From Flagellimonas meridianipacifica (GTDB lineage: Bacteria; Bacteroidota; Bacteroidia; Flavobacteriales; Flavobacteriaceae), in the NCBI RefSeq assembly GCF_003001695.1, contig NZ_PVYX01000001.1, positions 558,001-622,000 on the forward strand: a DNA stretch of 64,000 bases, read 5' to 3'. Below the pieces are notes generated by a model that did no database searches, was not told where the DNA came from, and saw only the letters and a list, made by a program, of their open reading frames with translations. Position numbers and translations under genes: made by a program. Shown here in pieces: positions 36,641 through 45,954 of the stretch; within the stretch, counting starts at the first letter, position 1, and each line of letters opens with the position of its first letter.

Positions 36641-37326
36641 TACAAGACAAACTTATAGCCCACGCCCTTTACGGTTTTAAAGTGATGGTCTCCAATCTTC
36701 TCGCGCAATTTTCTGATGTGTACATCTATGGTTCTTCCTCCAACAACCACTTCATTGCCCCATACTTTGTCAAGGATGACCTCCCGTTTGAAAACCTTAC
36801 TGGGTTTTGATGTCAATAAGGATAGAAGCTCAAACTCTTTTCGTGGCAAAATTATCTCCTTACCATCGTTTACAATTTTATATTCTTCCCTGTTGATTAC
36901 GATGTTACCCACTTTTACAATGTCTTCAATCTCTTGCTTTTCGTCCTTCAATCTCCGTAAAAGGGCTTTCACTTTGCTCACCAACACTTTGGGCTTTATA
37001 GGCTTGGTTATGTAATCGTCGGCTCCGGCATCAAAACCGGCAACTTGGGAATAATCTTCCCCTCTGGCAGTCAAAAATGTAATAATGGTATTCTCCAAAC
37101 CTGGGGTATTCCTTAAAACCTCACAAGCTTCAATCCCATCCATCTCTGGCATCATAACATCTAAAATAATGAGGTGGGGACTCTTCTTTTTTGCCTTGAC
37201 AACGCCCTCGGCGCCGTTCTTCGCTGTAAAAACTTCGTACCCCTCAGCAGAGAGATTGTAACTCACAATTTCTAAGATATCTGGCTCATCGTCAACCAAT
37301 AGTATTTTGATATCCTTTGTTTTCAT
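36640..37326 (-). CDS. PhoB/OmpR-family response regulator
   Basis: A 228-residue regulator. The receiver domain contains LLVDDEPD, the phospho-acceptor Asp in LIILDVMMPEMDG and the lysine of YITKPIKPK. The C-terminal winged helix ends with GGRTIDVHIRKLREKIGD and FKTVKGVGYKF. It forms a two-component pair with the kinase that follows. Several 11-bp-spaced TAACA repeats lie between its start and the TonB receptor gene and are a good candidate for its binding site. A phosphate-response role is inferred from these features, not proved. Confidence 0.92.
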   Translation of the reverse strand: MKTKDIKILLVDDEPDILEIVSYNLSAEGYEVFTAKNGAEGVVKAKKKSPHLIILDVMMPEMDGIEACEVLRNTPGLENTIITFLTARGEDYSQVAGFDAGADDYITKPIKPKVLVSKVKALLRRLKDEKQEIEDIVKVGNIVINREEYKIVNDGKEIILPRKEFELLSLLTSKPSKVFKREVILDKVWGNEVVVGGRTIDVHIRKLREKIGDHHFKTVKGVGYKFVL

Positions 37327-37407
37327 GGGATGGTAGAATTAATTAGTAACACCCAAATGTAAATATAATACGATAACTCGATAAATGCTTAACATTCATT
37401 TAATCTC

Positions 37408-37457
37408 CTAACCTTATTGTAACACTTTTCAAATAAACACTTAACACGTTGCTAACA
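37408..37457 (+). promoter_or_regulatory. Pho-box-like array of TAACA repeats
   Basis: Four hexamers on an 11-bp register: CTAACC (37408), GTAACA (37419), TTAACA (37441) and CTAACA (37452), with the unit expected at 37430 (CAAATA) degenerate. Tandem TTAACA-type repeats on an 11-bp pitch are known for Bacillus PhoP, and the E. coli pho box also has 11-bp repeats. The array lies between the PhoB-like gene and the TonB receptor, 56 bp before the receptor's ATG, with a weak TTTGC -7 element at 37482-37486. Confidence 0.6.
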
Positions 37458-37512
37458 TCGCATTTACAGGCTGTCTCGTTCTTTGCCCCGAATTATAATC
37501 CAACGAAGACTA

Positions 37513-40329
37513 ATGAAAACATATCTAATACTCCTCTTTACCATAATTAGTACTGCAGCTTTCTCCCAACAAAACGGTAGTATCGTAGGTAAATTGACCG
37601 ATAAAGAACTTAATGATGAACCCTTGGCATTTGCAAATGTTCTTATTCAGGGTTCCACTCAGGGAACCACTTCAGATGTGGATGGCCTTTTTGAAATAGC
37701 AGATGTTGCCCCTGGAACCTATACCCTAGTAATTAGTTTTTTAGGATATGAAACATTGGAAATACCTAATGTCGTTGTCGAATCTGATAAGGTTACTGAG
37801 GTTAATGCAGGATTAGGTGCCAGTACTTTTGGATTGGATGAAGTTGTGGTTACCACATCCGCGAGACAAGATTCTGAAATTGCATTACTCCTGCAGCAAA
37901 AAAAGGCTCTTGTTATCCAAGAATCCATTGGAGCAGAAGTATTGACGAGAAAAGGTATTGGTGACGCAGCAGCAGCCGTAGCACAAATTGCTGGAATCTC
38001 AAAACAACAAGGCTCTAGTAATGTTTACGTACGTGGCTTGGGTGATCGCTATCAGAACACAACGCTCAACGGTCTATCTCTGCCTTCCACCAATGTCAAT
38101 AAAAAGAACATTGACTTGGATTTATTCGGGTCCGATGTGATACAGAGTATCGGAGTGAGTAAGGCATTTTCTACCAATTTCTATGGAGACTTCTCTGCCG
38201 GTAATGTAAACATTGTATCTAAAGCTCATACAGGTAAGGCTTACCTCAGTGTTAGCGCAGGCTCAGGTTTAAACTCTGCAGCTATTGGAGAAGATTTTTT
38301 GTTGAATGAAGGTATAAGCTACTTTGGTCGATATAACAGATATGACAACAATCCTTTCGCTATTGTTCTTGGTCAGCCGGTTGATCCAGTTGACGGAGGT
38401 TCTCCAATCAACGTAAACTTCGGTATTGAAGGTGGGTTTTCTGTTGTGTTTAATGAAGAATCTAGACTAAACTTCTTTGGGACTGCATCCTTTGCCAATG
38501 GCTGGAGGTTTAGACAGGGTGAAGCAAGTGATTTTACTAATACATTGAATTCCTCTTATCCCAATGTAGATCAATATATCTACAACGCCACTACTACGGC
38601 GTTGGCTAATATCGATTATATAGCGTCCAGCAAATTCAAATTGCAATATCGATCACTGTACATCAATAGTGCCCAAGATCAAACCGAGTTTTTTGGTGTA
38701 AATGGAGAAGGTACGATTAGGGATGATATTGGAGATACAGATCAAGGATTCTTTGTTTATAACGGGCGTTTTAACCAAGATCAGATATTTGTAAACCAAC
38801 TTTTGGGTGAGTTCGATGATGAAGAAAAGGGTTTTGAAGCCAACTGGGGATTTGGGTATAATAAGGTACTTTCCGACGAACCGGACCGTAAACGTTTCAC
38901 GCTTCAAAACTATCAATTGGCATTGGATAGCGACCCGAATACAAATCCTATCTTTTTTGATAACGTAGCATTTGACAATCAACGGTTCTTTCAAGAAATA
39001 GAAGATGATGAGTTTAACGGCTTCATTAACGTAAAAAAGCAGTTTTCAGAAAACTTTGCGTTAAACGTGGGTTATGCCGGTAGACGTAAGGTAAGAAACT
39101 TCAATGCCATCCGCTACGGATACGAGTTTACGGATAATGACTTGGAGATTACTGACGTAAATAATCTAAATGAAATATTTAATGTATCCAATATAGATAT
39201 TCCAAATGGAAGTGGTTTATGGGATGTGGTAACCTTAAATCCAATACCTGGACAAAGTACCGTGAACAGACCTGGATTACCAGATAGCCAATATAGAGGT
39301 GAGTTGAATGTATATGCTGGTCACATCAATACCGAAATCCAGCTTTTGGATAAAAAATTACTCCTAATACCCGGCATCAGGTTTGAGAATTTCCAACAAG
39401 AAATTACATATGATGTCCAAGGTGACATCATTCCCCCAGGTACCTCAACTACCGTAACCTCAAATGACAATTTGCTCTTACCTAGCTTAAATGCAAGGTA
39501 TGCTTTGAATGAAGACATGAATCTACGGGGTTCGTTTAGTGTGACTGCCTCGTTTCCAGAATTCAAGGAAGTTGCTCCTTTCGTTTATGAGGATGTTGTT
39601 ATTCGCTATGGTGGTAATCCAGACCTTCTTGGAGGTGCTGATGGAAGCGGACCGAACTTTTCTGAGATATTTAATTACGATTTAAAGTACGAGTGGTTTT
39701 TATCCCCTAGGGAAATCATTTCTTTGGGCGTTTTCTACAAACAGATCAAAGATCCAGTAAACCGGGTAACCGCTAGGGATGCTACAGGGGACCAGCGCTA
39801 TTTCAGAACTGGGGATCAAGCTGATGTTTTTGGTGTTGAACTGGAATTTCGAAAGAATATCTTAAAGGATGTTGAAGATAATCCCCTCCTTAATCTTGGA
39901 TTTAATTTGGCATGGACCGACACTAACCAGGACCTGCAATCCGTAGGAGGCACCTTTACTACCAGTTTCAACAGAACAGAAAGTGAATTGGAAGGGGCAT
40001 CAGATATTATCTTTAATACCGATCTTAGTTTTACTCCTACCATAGGGAAATTCAAGCCGAAAGCAACACTGGTTGGCTCTTACTTTTCCGACAGGATATT
40101 TGCTTTAGGTGCAGGAACTGTTGGAGATATTACAGAAGAATCCGTTACAACCCTAAATCTGGTAATTATCAATCCAATTACCGAAAACTTTGAAATAGGA
40201 CTAACTGCAAGAAACTTACTTAACCCAGATATAACACTTTCTCAAACAGACCAAGTGGGCAACCGCCTCATTATTACCGAATTCAAGGATGGTATTGATG
40301 TAGGCTTGTCACTTAAATACAAATTTTAA
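37513..40329 (+). CDS. SusC-like TonB-dependent receptor
   Basis: A 938-residue outer-membrane receptor. The signal peptide is MKTYLILLFTIISTAAFSQQ. A carboxypeptidase-regulatory-like beta domain (about 22-110, with GSIVGKLTDKELNDEPLAF) is followed by the plug (QIAGISKQQGSSNVYVRGLGDRY) and a C-terminal barrel ending GLSLKYKF. An earlier TTG frame from 37483 is rejected because it lacks the signal. Placement next to the PhoB/PhoR-like pair and the TAACA array suggests uptake of phosphate-related ligands. No SusD gene follows; a beta-helix lipoprotein does. Confidence 0.9.
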   Translation: MKTYLILLFTIISTAAFSQQNGSIVGKLTDKELNDEPLAFANVLIQGSTQGTTSDVDGLFEIADVAPGTYTLVISFLGYETLEIPNVVVESDKVTEVNAGLGASTFGLDEVVVTTSARQDSEIALLLQQKKALVIQESIGAEVLTRKGIGDAAAAVAQIAGISKQQGSSNVYVRGLGDRYQNTTLNGLSLPSTNVNKKNIDLDLFGSDVIQSIGVSKAFSTNFYGDFSAGNVNIVSKAHTGKAYLSVSAGSGLNSAAIGEDFLLNEGISYFGRYNRYDNNPFAIVLGQPVDPVDGGSPINVNFGIEGGFSVVFNEESRLNFFGTASFANGWRFRQGEASDFTNTLNSSYPNVDQYIYNATTTALANIDYIASSKFKLQYRSLYINSAQDQTEFFGVNGEGTIRDDIGDTDQGFFVYNGRFNQDQIFVNQLLGEFDDEEKGFEANWGFGYNKVLSDEPDRKRFTLQNYQLALDSDPNTNPIFFDNVAFDNQRFFQEIEDDEFNGFINVKKQFSENFALNVGYAGRRKVRNFNAIRYGYEFTDNDLEITDVNNLNEIFNVSNIDIPNGSGLWDVVTLNPIPGQSTVNRPGLPDSQYRGELNVYAGHINTEIQLLDKKLLLIPGIRFENFQQEITYDVQGDIIPPGTSTTVTSNDNLLLPSLNARYALNEDMNLRGSFSVTASFPEFKEVAPFVYEDVVIRYGGNPDLLGGADGSGPNFSEIFNYDLKYEWFLSPREIISLGVFYKQIKDPVNRVTARDATGDQRYFRTGDQADVFGVELEFRKNILKDVEDNPLLNLGFNLAWTDTNQDLQSVGGTFTTSFNRTESELEGASDIIFNTDLSFTPTIGKFKPKATLVGSYFSDRIFALGAGTVGDITEESVTTLNLVIINPITENFEIGLTARNLLNPDITLSQTDQVGNRLIITEFKDGIDVGLSLKYKF

Positions 40330-40362
40330 TTACAGATGATAACTATTTTAAACCCTTTAAAA

Positions 40363-41577
40363 ATGAAAATCAGATTTCTTTCAAGCTTACTCATAATAGC
40401 GCTCTTAATCGTGGGCTGTGAGGAGGACAACACGCCAGATATTGTTATTAACGATAACAGTGTCGTAAATAACACCGAGGGCGGAAACAATGGAAACGGT
40501 GGTGGAAATGGAACCGAAGAGCTTTTCGGTTTTATTACCGAAGATACAACACTAGATCCTTCTATAACCTATCGATTAGCTGCTGCCACATTTATTGATG
40601 AAGGTGCAACATTGACCATCCCTGCAGGTACGGTAATAGAAGCTGAGCCCAATGGAGTACAAAACTATATTGCAGTGCTTAGAGGTTCCCAAATACAAAT
40701 CAATGGAACGGCAGCAAACCCGGTCATCATGACCTCTGCCGCTAATACTCCTGCACCTGGAGACTGGGGAGGTTTGGTTATTTTGGGCCAATCTACCACG
40801 AACTTAATCGATCCTGCTGAACCAGATGACCTTCCAACTAGTGAAGTAGGCCAACTTCCTTATGGAGGTTCTATTGTTGCCGACAATTCCGGTATCATCA
40901 GTTATTTGAGACTGGAGTACGTAGGTGGTGCTCTTAATGGGACCCAAGAATTAAACGGATTATCATTGTACGCAGTTGGAAGTGGAACCACTATAAATAA
41001 TGTACAGGTTTTCCAATGCTCTGATGATGGTATAGAGTTTTTTGGTGGAACTGTGAACGTAAACAACCTTGCCATTGTGGGAGCTGAAGATGATTCAGTT
41101 GACTGGACAGAAGGTTATACCGGTACTATTACGGACGTATTTGTGTCACAAACTTTGGACGGTGATAGTGGATTTGAAATGGATGGGTTCAATACAGACT
41201 TTCAAAACTCTGGCGGTTTCGTATCTGTCCCAACCATCAACAACGCTACAGTTATTGGAAGTGGCGACAACAGTCGAGCTTTCCGTTTACGTGCTGGGAC
41301 TGGTGGTATTTTTAACAATGTCGTTATCGAAGATTTCGGAAGAGGTGTTGTAGTGGAAGATGACACTGCTGGGGATATTACCTCAGACAACATTCCTACT
41401 GATCTTCAATTTACTGATGTCTCTTTTACTGGTGTAAACGAAGAGTTTTTATATGAAGATGATTTTGCAAACCCAACTCCTCCAACTCAAGCAGATGTAA
41501 TTAGTGGTGACTCTGCTAATGCAACTGGAACCGATGTTGCCACATGGGGTGCTGGCTGGACTGTAGGCATCAACTAA
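40363..41577 (+). CDS. Parallel beta-helix lipoprotein
   Basis: A 404-residue lipoprotein (ALLIVGCEED lipobox). The mature part begins with a low-complexity NGGG-rich linker, then TIPAGTVIEAEPN, GDWGGLVILGQ and repeated beta-helix rungs such as GIEFFGGTVNVNNLAIVGAE and DDSVDWTEGYTG. Close relatives are often misnamed multidrug transporter; nothing here supports transport. It follows the TonB receptor by about 33 bp and probably shares its transcript, suggesting a surface-binding partner of the receptor. Confidence 0.75.
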   Translation: MKIRFLSSLLIIALLIVGCEEDNTPDIVINDNSVVNNTEGGNNGNGGGNGTEELFGFITEDTTLDPSITYRLAAATFIDEGATLTIPAGTVIEAEPNGVQNYIAVLRGSQIQINGTAANPVIMTSAANTPAPGDWGGLVILGQSTTNLIDPAEPDDLPTSEVGQLPYGGSIVADNSGIISYLRLEYVGGALNGTQELNGLSLYAVGSGTTINNVQVFQCSDDGIEFFGGTVNVNNLAIVGAEDDSVDWTEGYTGTITDVFVSQTLDGDSGFEMDGFNTDFQNSGGFVSVPTINNATVIGSGDNSRAFRLRAGTGGIFNNVVIEDFGRGVVVEDDTAGDITSDNIPTDLQFTDVSFTGVNEEFLYEDDFANPTPPTQADVISGDSANATGTDVATWGAGWTVGIN

Positions 41578-41604
41578 AAAATAAGCGCTAATAATAATAT
41601 TAAG

Positions 41605-41627
41605 GCCCCGTAATTCGGGGCTTTTTT
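41605..41627 (+). terminator. Rho-independent terminator after the beta-helix gene
   Basis: A 6-bp GC stem GCCCCG/CGGGGC with a TAATT loop, followed by six T residues. It closes the receptor/beta-helix transcript. Confidence 0.9.
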
Positions 41628-41693
41628 CATGCACTTCATCGAAAAAGCCAACCCTTTTTCGACAAAAGGCTCACTTTCAGCGATGTAATTATA

Positions 41694-41701
41694 TATATTT
41701 G
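41694..41701 (+). promoter_or_regulatory. Flavobacterial -7 promoter box
   Basis: TATATTTG matches TAnnTTTG exactly and lies 27 bp before the ATG of the first mini-T9SS protein, just after the preceding terminator. No clear -33 element was found. Confidence 0.55.
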
Positions 41702-41728
41702 TGGCATAGCCTTTGTAACCTACTTTGT

Positions 41729-42040
41729 ATGAAGCACCTTTACGCGGTACTTTTCTTTTTTGTGTGTACCATTGGATTCTCTCAAGAGAATGTGGAGTCC
41801 AATGCAGATATCGATGGCTTAAAACTATATCCCAATCCCTGCACCCAACACAAGGTTTTTATAGAGACTCTTTCCAATAATCCTAAACAAATAGCAATTT
41901 TTGACGTTTTAGGAACCCAAGTACTCCAAACCACCATGGTAGGTAAGGAACTAAACCTTTCTCGTTTGGACAAGGGCATGTACATTATCCGAATTCTGGA
42001 AAACAATAAAGTTGCCACCAGAAAACTGATAATCAAGTAG
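41729..42040 (+). CDS. Minimal T9SS sorting-domain protein 1
   Basis: A 103-residue protein with a signal peptide (MKHLYAVLFFFVCTIGFSQ) followed directly by a type A T9SS C-terminal sorting domain: LKLYPNPC, then IAIFDVLGTQVLQTT, LNLSRLDKGMYIIRI and ATRKLIIK. In normal T9SS cargo this domain ends a much larger protein; here there is no cargo. It is a paralogue of the next gene. A frame start at 41699 is rejected because it lacks the signal. Confidence 0.85.
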   Translation: MKHLYAVLFFFVCTIGFSQENVESNADIDGLKLYPNPCTQHKVFIETLSNNPKQIAIFDVLGTQVLQTTMVGKELNLSRLDKGMYIIRILENNKVATRKLIIK

Positions 42041-42184
42041 TTCGTCGATGATTTTGACCCTTATATCCTGTAAACGTTCACGTTTTTCAGCTTAACCTAC
42101 ATAATTTCCTGTTTCACAACATTTTATAGGTATACCCTTAAGCTTTAGCTACTTTTATAATGCGTAGACCCCAAATCAACATGT

Positions 42185-42508
42185 ATGAAGAACCTCTACT
42201 TAGTTATCCTTATGGCATTACCACTATTTACCTTCGGTCAAGAACTGGTCACTGTAAACACACAACAGGTGAGCGAATTACAAGGGTTCAAAATGTATCC
42301 GAACCCTGCGTACGGAGATGAAATCTATATCACTACTTCATCTAACGGGACAAAAAATGTTAAGATTTTTGATGTATTTGGTGATGTTGTCCTTACGGAA
42401 CGAATATCCACAAATACCTTAAATATATCACGATTGTTACCTGGAGTCTATGTACTTCAAGTAACAATACAGGAAAAGACCATGACTCGAAAATTGGTCA
42501 TCAAATAA
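42185..42508 (+). CDS. Minimal T9SS sorting-domain protein 2
   Basis: A 107-residue paralogue of the previous gene with the same plan: signal peptide (MKNLYLVILMALPLFTFGQ), a short linker and a T9SS type A domain (FKMYPNPAYGDEIYITT, VKIFDVFGDVVLTE, LNISRLLPGVYVLQV, MTRKLVIK). Sequence drift between the copies is large, so the duplication is not recent. A hairpin terminator follows at 42521. Confidence 0.85.
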   Translation: MKNLYLVILMALPLFTFGQELVTVNTQQVSELQGFKMYPNPAYGDEIYITTSSNGTKNVKIFDVFGDVVLTERISTNTLNISRLLPGVYVLQVTIQEKTMTRKLVIK

Positions 42509-42520
42509 CCCCCATATCTT

Positions 42521-42548
42521 AAGCCCTTTCAAGGGCTTTTTTCTTTTT
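42521..42548 (+). terminator. Rho-independent terminator after the mini-T9SS gene
   Basis: Stem AAGCCCTT/AAGGGCTT (42521-42538) with a 2-base loop, then a T-rich run to 42548. Confidence 0.8.
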
Positions 42549-42553
42549 TGGCC

Positions 42554-42561
42554 TATTTTTG
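42554..42561 (+). promoter_or_regulatory. Flavobacterial -7 box very close to the LuxE-like ATG
   Basis: TATTTTTG matches TAnnTTTG and ends only 6 bases before the ATG at 42568. If used, transcription would begin at or near the start codon, giving a leaderless or near-leaderless mRNA. The -33 region would lie inside the preceding terminator. Confidence 0.45.
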
Positions 42562-42567
42562 TGGGCC

Positions 42568-43554
42568 ATGGAATTCAAGAATATCCAATCCATTTTCTCA
42601 ATTTCAAATTCGGATGAGTTTGAGACCCAGTGCTTGAGAATCTTTGATTTTCAATTCAGCCAAAACCCTGTTTATAAGTCATATTGTGAGCTTTTAGGTA
42701 AAAATCCAAAAAACATTTCCGATAGTTCTGAGATTCCATTCCTTCCTATCGAATTCTTTAAATCGAAAGAAATAGTTTCTTTTACAAAACCTGTTGAAGT
42801 TATTTTTGAAAGTAGTGGCACGACAGGAAGCACAACTAGCAAACATTTCATTCCTGATTTAAATATTTATAGAGAAAGCTTTACAAAAGCGTTCACTCTT
42901 TTCCTTGGGGCTCCCGAGAAGTATTGTATTCTTGCTTTACTTCCTTCGTATTTGGAACGCAAAGGGTCATCACTGGTGTTCATGGTAGATGACTTGATTC
43001 ATCAATCCCAGCACCCAGACAGTGGTTTCTACCTATACGACGTACAACAACTTCACCAAAAACTCATTGAACTAGAGGAGAAAGCAACCAAAACCCTGTT
43101 GATAGGGGTCTCTTTTGCCTTATTGGATTTGGCAGAGCAATATCCAATGAACTTAAAACATACCAAGATTATGGAAACAGGGGGCATGAAGGGAAGAAGA
43201 AAAGAAATGATTCGTGAAGAACTGCATTACCACTTAAAAAAAGCGTTTGGAACAGATGCCGTATACTCAGAATATGGCATGACCGAACTGTTGTCCCAAG
43301 CATACTCCTTGGGTAAAGGTACATTTGATTGCCCTCCTTGGATGAAAGTTTTGACAAGGGATACTGAAGACCCACTTTCTCCCCAGGATTATGGTAAAAC
43401 GGGAGGAATCAATATAATTGACCTAGCCAATGTCTATTCTTGCTCATTTATTGCCACTCAAGATTTGGGGAAAGTATACCCAGATGGTTCCTTTGAGGTT
43501 TTAGGAAGGTTCGATCATTCTGATGTTAGGGGATGTAATTTGATGGCTTTATAG
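42568..43554 (+). CDS. LuxE/PaaK-type acyl-protein or acyl-CoA synthetase-like protein
   Basis: A 328-residue member of the LuxE-type adenylate-forming family. Motifs include FLPIEFFKSKEIVSF, FESSGTTGSTTSKH (phosphate-binding loop) and VYSEYGMTELLSQAYS, as in LuxE (fatty acyl-protein synthetase) and PaaK-like enzymes. It is not linked to lux genes here. In Flavobacteria it is often called acyl transferase; the acyl acceptor is unknown. A TTG at 42559 lies 9 bases earlier, but ATG at 42568 is favoured. It converges on tyrS, 3 bp apart. Confidence 0.8.
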   Translation: MEFKNIQSIFSISNSDEFETQCLRIFDFQFSQNPVYKSYCELLGKNPKNISDSSEIPFLPIEFFKSKEIVSFTKPVEVIFESSGTTGSTTSKHFIPDLNIYRESFTKAFTLFLGAPEKYCILALLPSYLERKGSSLVFMVDDLIHQSQHPDSGFYLYDVQQLHQKLIELEEKATKTLLIGVSFALLDLAEQYPMNLKHTKIMETGGMKGRRKEMIREELHYHLKKAFGTDAVYSEYGMTELLSQAYSLGKGTFDCPPWMKVLTRDTEDPLSPQDYGKTGGINIIDLANVYSCSFIATQDLGKVYPDGSFEVLGRFDHSDVRGCNLMAL

Positions 43555-43557
43555 TCG

Positions 43558-44856
43558 TCAATCCATCATGACCAGCACATAGTAATTCTTCTTACCTCGC
43601 TGAAGCAACACGAATTTATCGTTAATCAAATCGGTTTTAGTGATTAAATAATCCTCTTTCACTTTTTCCTTGTTTACGGAAATGGAGTTTTGTTTTAATT
43701 CTCTACGAGCCTCTCCGTTGGACCCCAAAAATCCTGTTTTTGCTGCCAGCGCACCAATCATATCCAAACCATTTTCCAATTCTGACATAGATAACTGAGC
43801 TTGGGGCACTCCTTCAAAAACGTCCAAGAACGTTTGCTCATCCAGTTGTTTTAGATCTTCAGAAGTAGATTTGCCAAAAAGAATATTACTAGCCTGCACG
43901 GCTCGGTCCAAATCAGCTTCAGAATGTACCATTGAAGTTACTTCTTCGGCAAGCTTTTTTTGAAGCAATCGCATGTGCGGTGCTTCATTATGTTCTTCAA
44001 TCAGCTGTTCAATAGATTCCTTGTTCAAAAAGGTAAAAATCTTGATATACTTCTCCGCGTCCACATCCGAAGTATTCAGCCAATATTGATAAAAACGATA
44101 CGGTGAAGTGCGGTGGGCATCCAACCAAATATTACCTCCTTCGGTCTTTCCAAACTTAGTGCCATCGGCCTTTGTGATCAAAGGACAGGTCAGGGCATAT
44201 CCCTTCCCTCCGCCAATTCTACGGATGAGTTCGGTTCCAGAAGTAATATTTCCCCATTGATCGCTTCCACCCATTTGGAGGGCGCAATCATGATTCTGAT
44301 ACAAATACAAAAAGTCATACCCCTGAACCAGTTGATACGTGAACTCCGTAAAGGACATGCCTTCTTTAGCATCCGATGACAATCGCTTTTTTACGGAATC
44401 CTTGGCCATCATGTAGTTAACGGTTATGTGCTTGCCCACGTCCCGAATAAAGTCTAAAAAGGAAAAGTCCTTCATCCAATCGTAATTATTGACAAGAATA
44501 GCTGCATTTGACTCAGTGCCATCAAAATCCAAGAAACGGGACAATTGTGCTTTTAAGGCCTCTTGGTTTCTTCGCAAGGTTTTTTCATCCAAAAGATTAC
44601 GTTCTGCCGATTTTCCCGAAGGGTCCCCGATCATTCCTGTTGCGCCACCTACAAGGGCAATGGGTTTATGTCCTGCCAACTGAAAATGCTTCAACATCAT
44701 TACCCCCACCAAATGTCCAATATGCAATGAGTCCGCAGTGGGGTCTATCCCGACATAAGCAGCCTGCATTTTTTCCATCAAGTGTTCTTCCGTTCCTGGC
44801 ATTACGTCATGTATCATTCCACGCCATTTCAGCTCTTGAACAAAATTTGTTTTCAT
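43558..44856 (-). CDS. tyrS: Tyrosyl-tRNA synthetase
   Basis: A 432-residue class I aminoacyl-tRNA synthetase. The HIGH box is SLHIGHLVG and the KMSKS-type loop is KFGKTEGG. An S4-like RNA-binding region near the end ([14 protein letters not shown]) is typical of bacterial TyrRS. The longer frame from 44880 adds eight residues that are not part of the conserved start; [13 protein letters not shown] at 44856 is preferred. It charges tRNA-Tyr in the cytosol. Confidence 0.95.
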   Translation of the reverse strand: MKTNFVQELKWRGMIHDVMPGTEEHLMEKMQAAYVGIDPTADSLHIGHLVGVMMLKHFQLAGHKPIALVGGATGMIGDPSGKSAERNLLDEKTLRRNQEALKAQLSRFLDFDGTESNAAILVNNYDWMKDFSFLDFIRDVGKHITVNYMMAKDSVKKRLSSDAKEGMSFTEFTYQLVQGYDFLYLYQNHDCALQMGGSDQWGNITSGTELIRRIGGGKGYALTCPLITKADGTKFGKTEGGNIWLDAHRTSPYRFYQYWLNTSDVDAEKYIKIFTFLNKESIEQLIEEHNEAPHMRLLQKKLAEEVTSMVHSEADLDRAVQASNILFGKSTSEDLKQLDEQTFLDVFEGVPQAQLSMSELENGLDMIGALAAKTGFLGSNGEARRELKQNSISVNKEKVKEDYLITKTDLINDKFVLLQRGKKNYYVLVMMD

Positions 44857-44940
44857 CCCTAGTAGTTTAAATCGCTGCAAATATAAAATGAAGTTCTTAG
44901 ATCGTTACGGAAATACGACGCAAAGAACTACTTTAGTTAT

Positions 44941-45954
44941 ATGATTCTAGTCACCGGGGGAACTGGACTATTAGGTTCACACTTACTTTATCAACTTGTA
45001 CAGGATGGCGGAACCGTAAGGGCAACGTATCGAGACCCCAAAAAGAAAACCAAAGTACTGGAGGTCTTTGGGTTTTATTCTGAAGAACCACATGAGTTAT
45101 ACCATAAAATTCAGTGGGTCGAGGCCAATGTTACGGACCTAGCTTCTTTGGAACCTTGTTTTGAAGGGGTTAACCAAGTATACCATTGTGCTGCTTTGAT
45201 ATCATTTGATCCCAAAGATCTTAACGATTTGCTTAAAACAAATGTTGATGGTACGGCCAACATGATTAACCTTAGCGTGAAATATAAGGTCAACAAGTTT
45301 TGCCATGTAAGTTCGATTGCAGCGTTAGGTTCTGGCAAAAAAGGGCAAACCATATATGATGAAAATGTAGAATGGAACGATAACCAAGTATCCGTTTACG
45401 GTATATCGAAGTTTGAGTCGGAGCTAGAGGTTTGGCGAGGCTCCCAAGAGGGACTTCCTGTGGTAATTGTCAATCCTGGAATTGTATTGGGCCCAGGATT
45501 TTGGCGTTCGGGCAGTGGCCTATTGTTCAGAAGAGCTTCAAAAGGAGGGCGATATTCATTCCCAAGTGGAAGTGGCTTCGTAAGTGTGAATGATGTGGTG
45601 AATTCCATGGTACTGTTAATGCAATCCAACATAGAAAATGAGCGCTATATCTTGGTCAATCAAAATTTGACCTATCATGAGGTATTTCTCAATATGGCTA
45701 AAGCTTTAGGTGTGGAACCTCCGTCAAAAATAGTTTCCCTTTCATTATTGGAGATCCTTTGGCGAATCGATTTCCTAAAAAGTACATTTTTTGGGAAGCG
45801 CAGAAGACTTACAAAAAACCTTGTGAAAGGTTTGTATCAACAAGACAAGTATGACAATTCAAAATCGAAAACCATACCTAATTTCACTTATGAATCGCTT
45901 AACGAGGTAATCGGATTTTGTTGTGAAAAGTTTAAAGTTACGATGAAGGCTTAG
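44941..45954 (+). CDS. Extended SDR (NAD-dependent epimerase/dehydratase family)
   Basis: A 337-residue Rossmann enzyme. The NAD-binding motif is VTGGTGLLGSHLL at the extreme N-terminus and the catalytic Tyr-Lys pair is in SVYGISKFESE. An HVSSIAALGSG segment provides the active-site Ser. Sugar-nucleotide epimerase, reductase and dihydroflavonol-reductase-like members share this plan, so the substrate is open. A TACTTTAG element immediately before the ATG resembles a -7 box. It overlaps the convergent DUF4296 gene by 17 bp. Confidence 0.85.
   Translation: MILVTGGTGLLGSHLLYQLVQDGGTVRATYRDPKKKTKVLEVFGFYSEEPHELYHKIQWVEANVTDLASLEPCFEGVNQVYHCAALISFDPKDLNDLLKTNVDGTANMINLSVKYKVNKFCHVSSIAALGSGKKGQTIYDENVEWNDNQVSVYGISKFESELEVWRGSQEGLPVVIVNPGIVLGPGFWRSGSGLLFRRASKGGRYSFPSGSGFVSVNDVVNSMVLLMQSNIENERYILVNQNLTYHEVFLNMAKALGVEPPSKIVSLSLLEILWRIDFLKSTFFGKRRRLTKNLVKGLYQQDKYDNSKSKTIPNFTYESLNEVIGFCCEKFKVTMKA

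Noticed and set aside
37389..37394. An additional TTAACA near the Pho-box-like array
   Set aside because: It is 19 bp from the next hexamer and out of the 11-bp register, so I left it out of the array.
40363..41577. Multidrug transporter, a label often used for such proteins
   Set aside because: It has a lipobox and beta-helix rungs but no membrane helices or transporter motifs.
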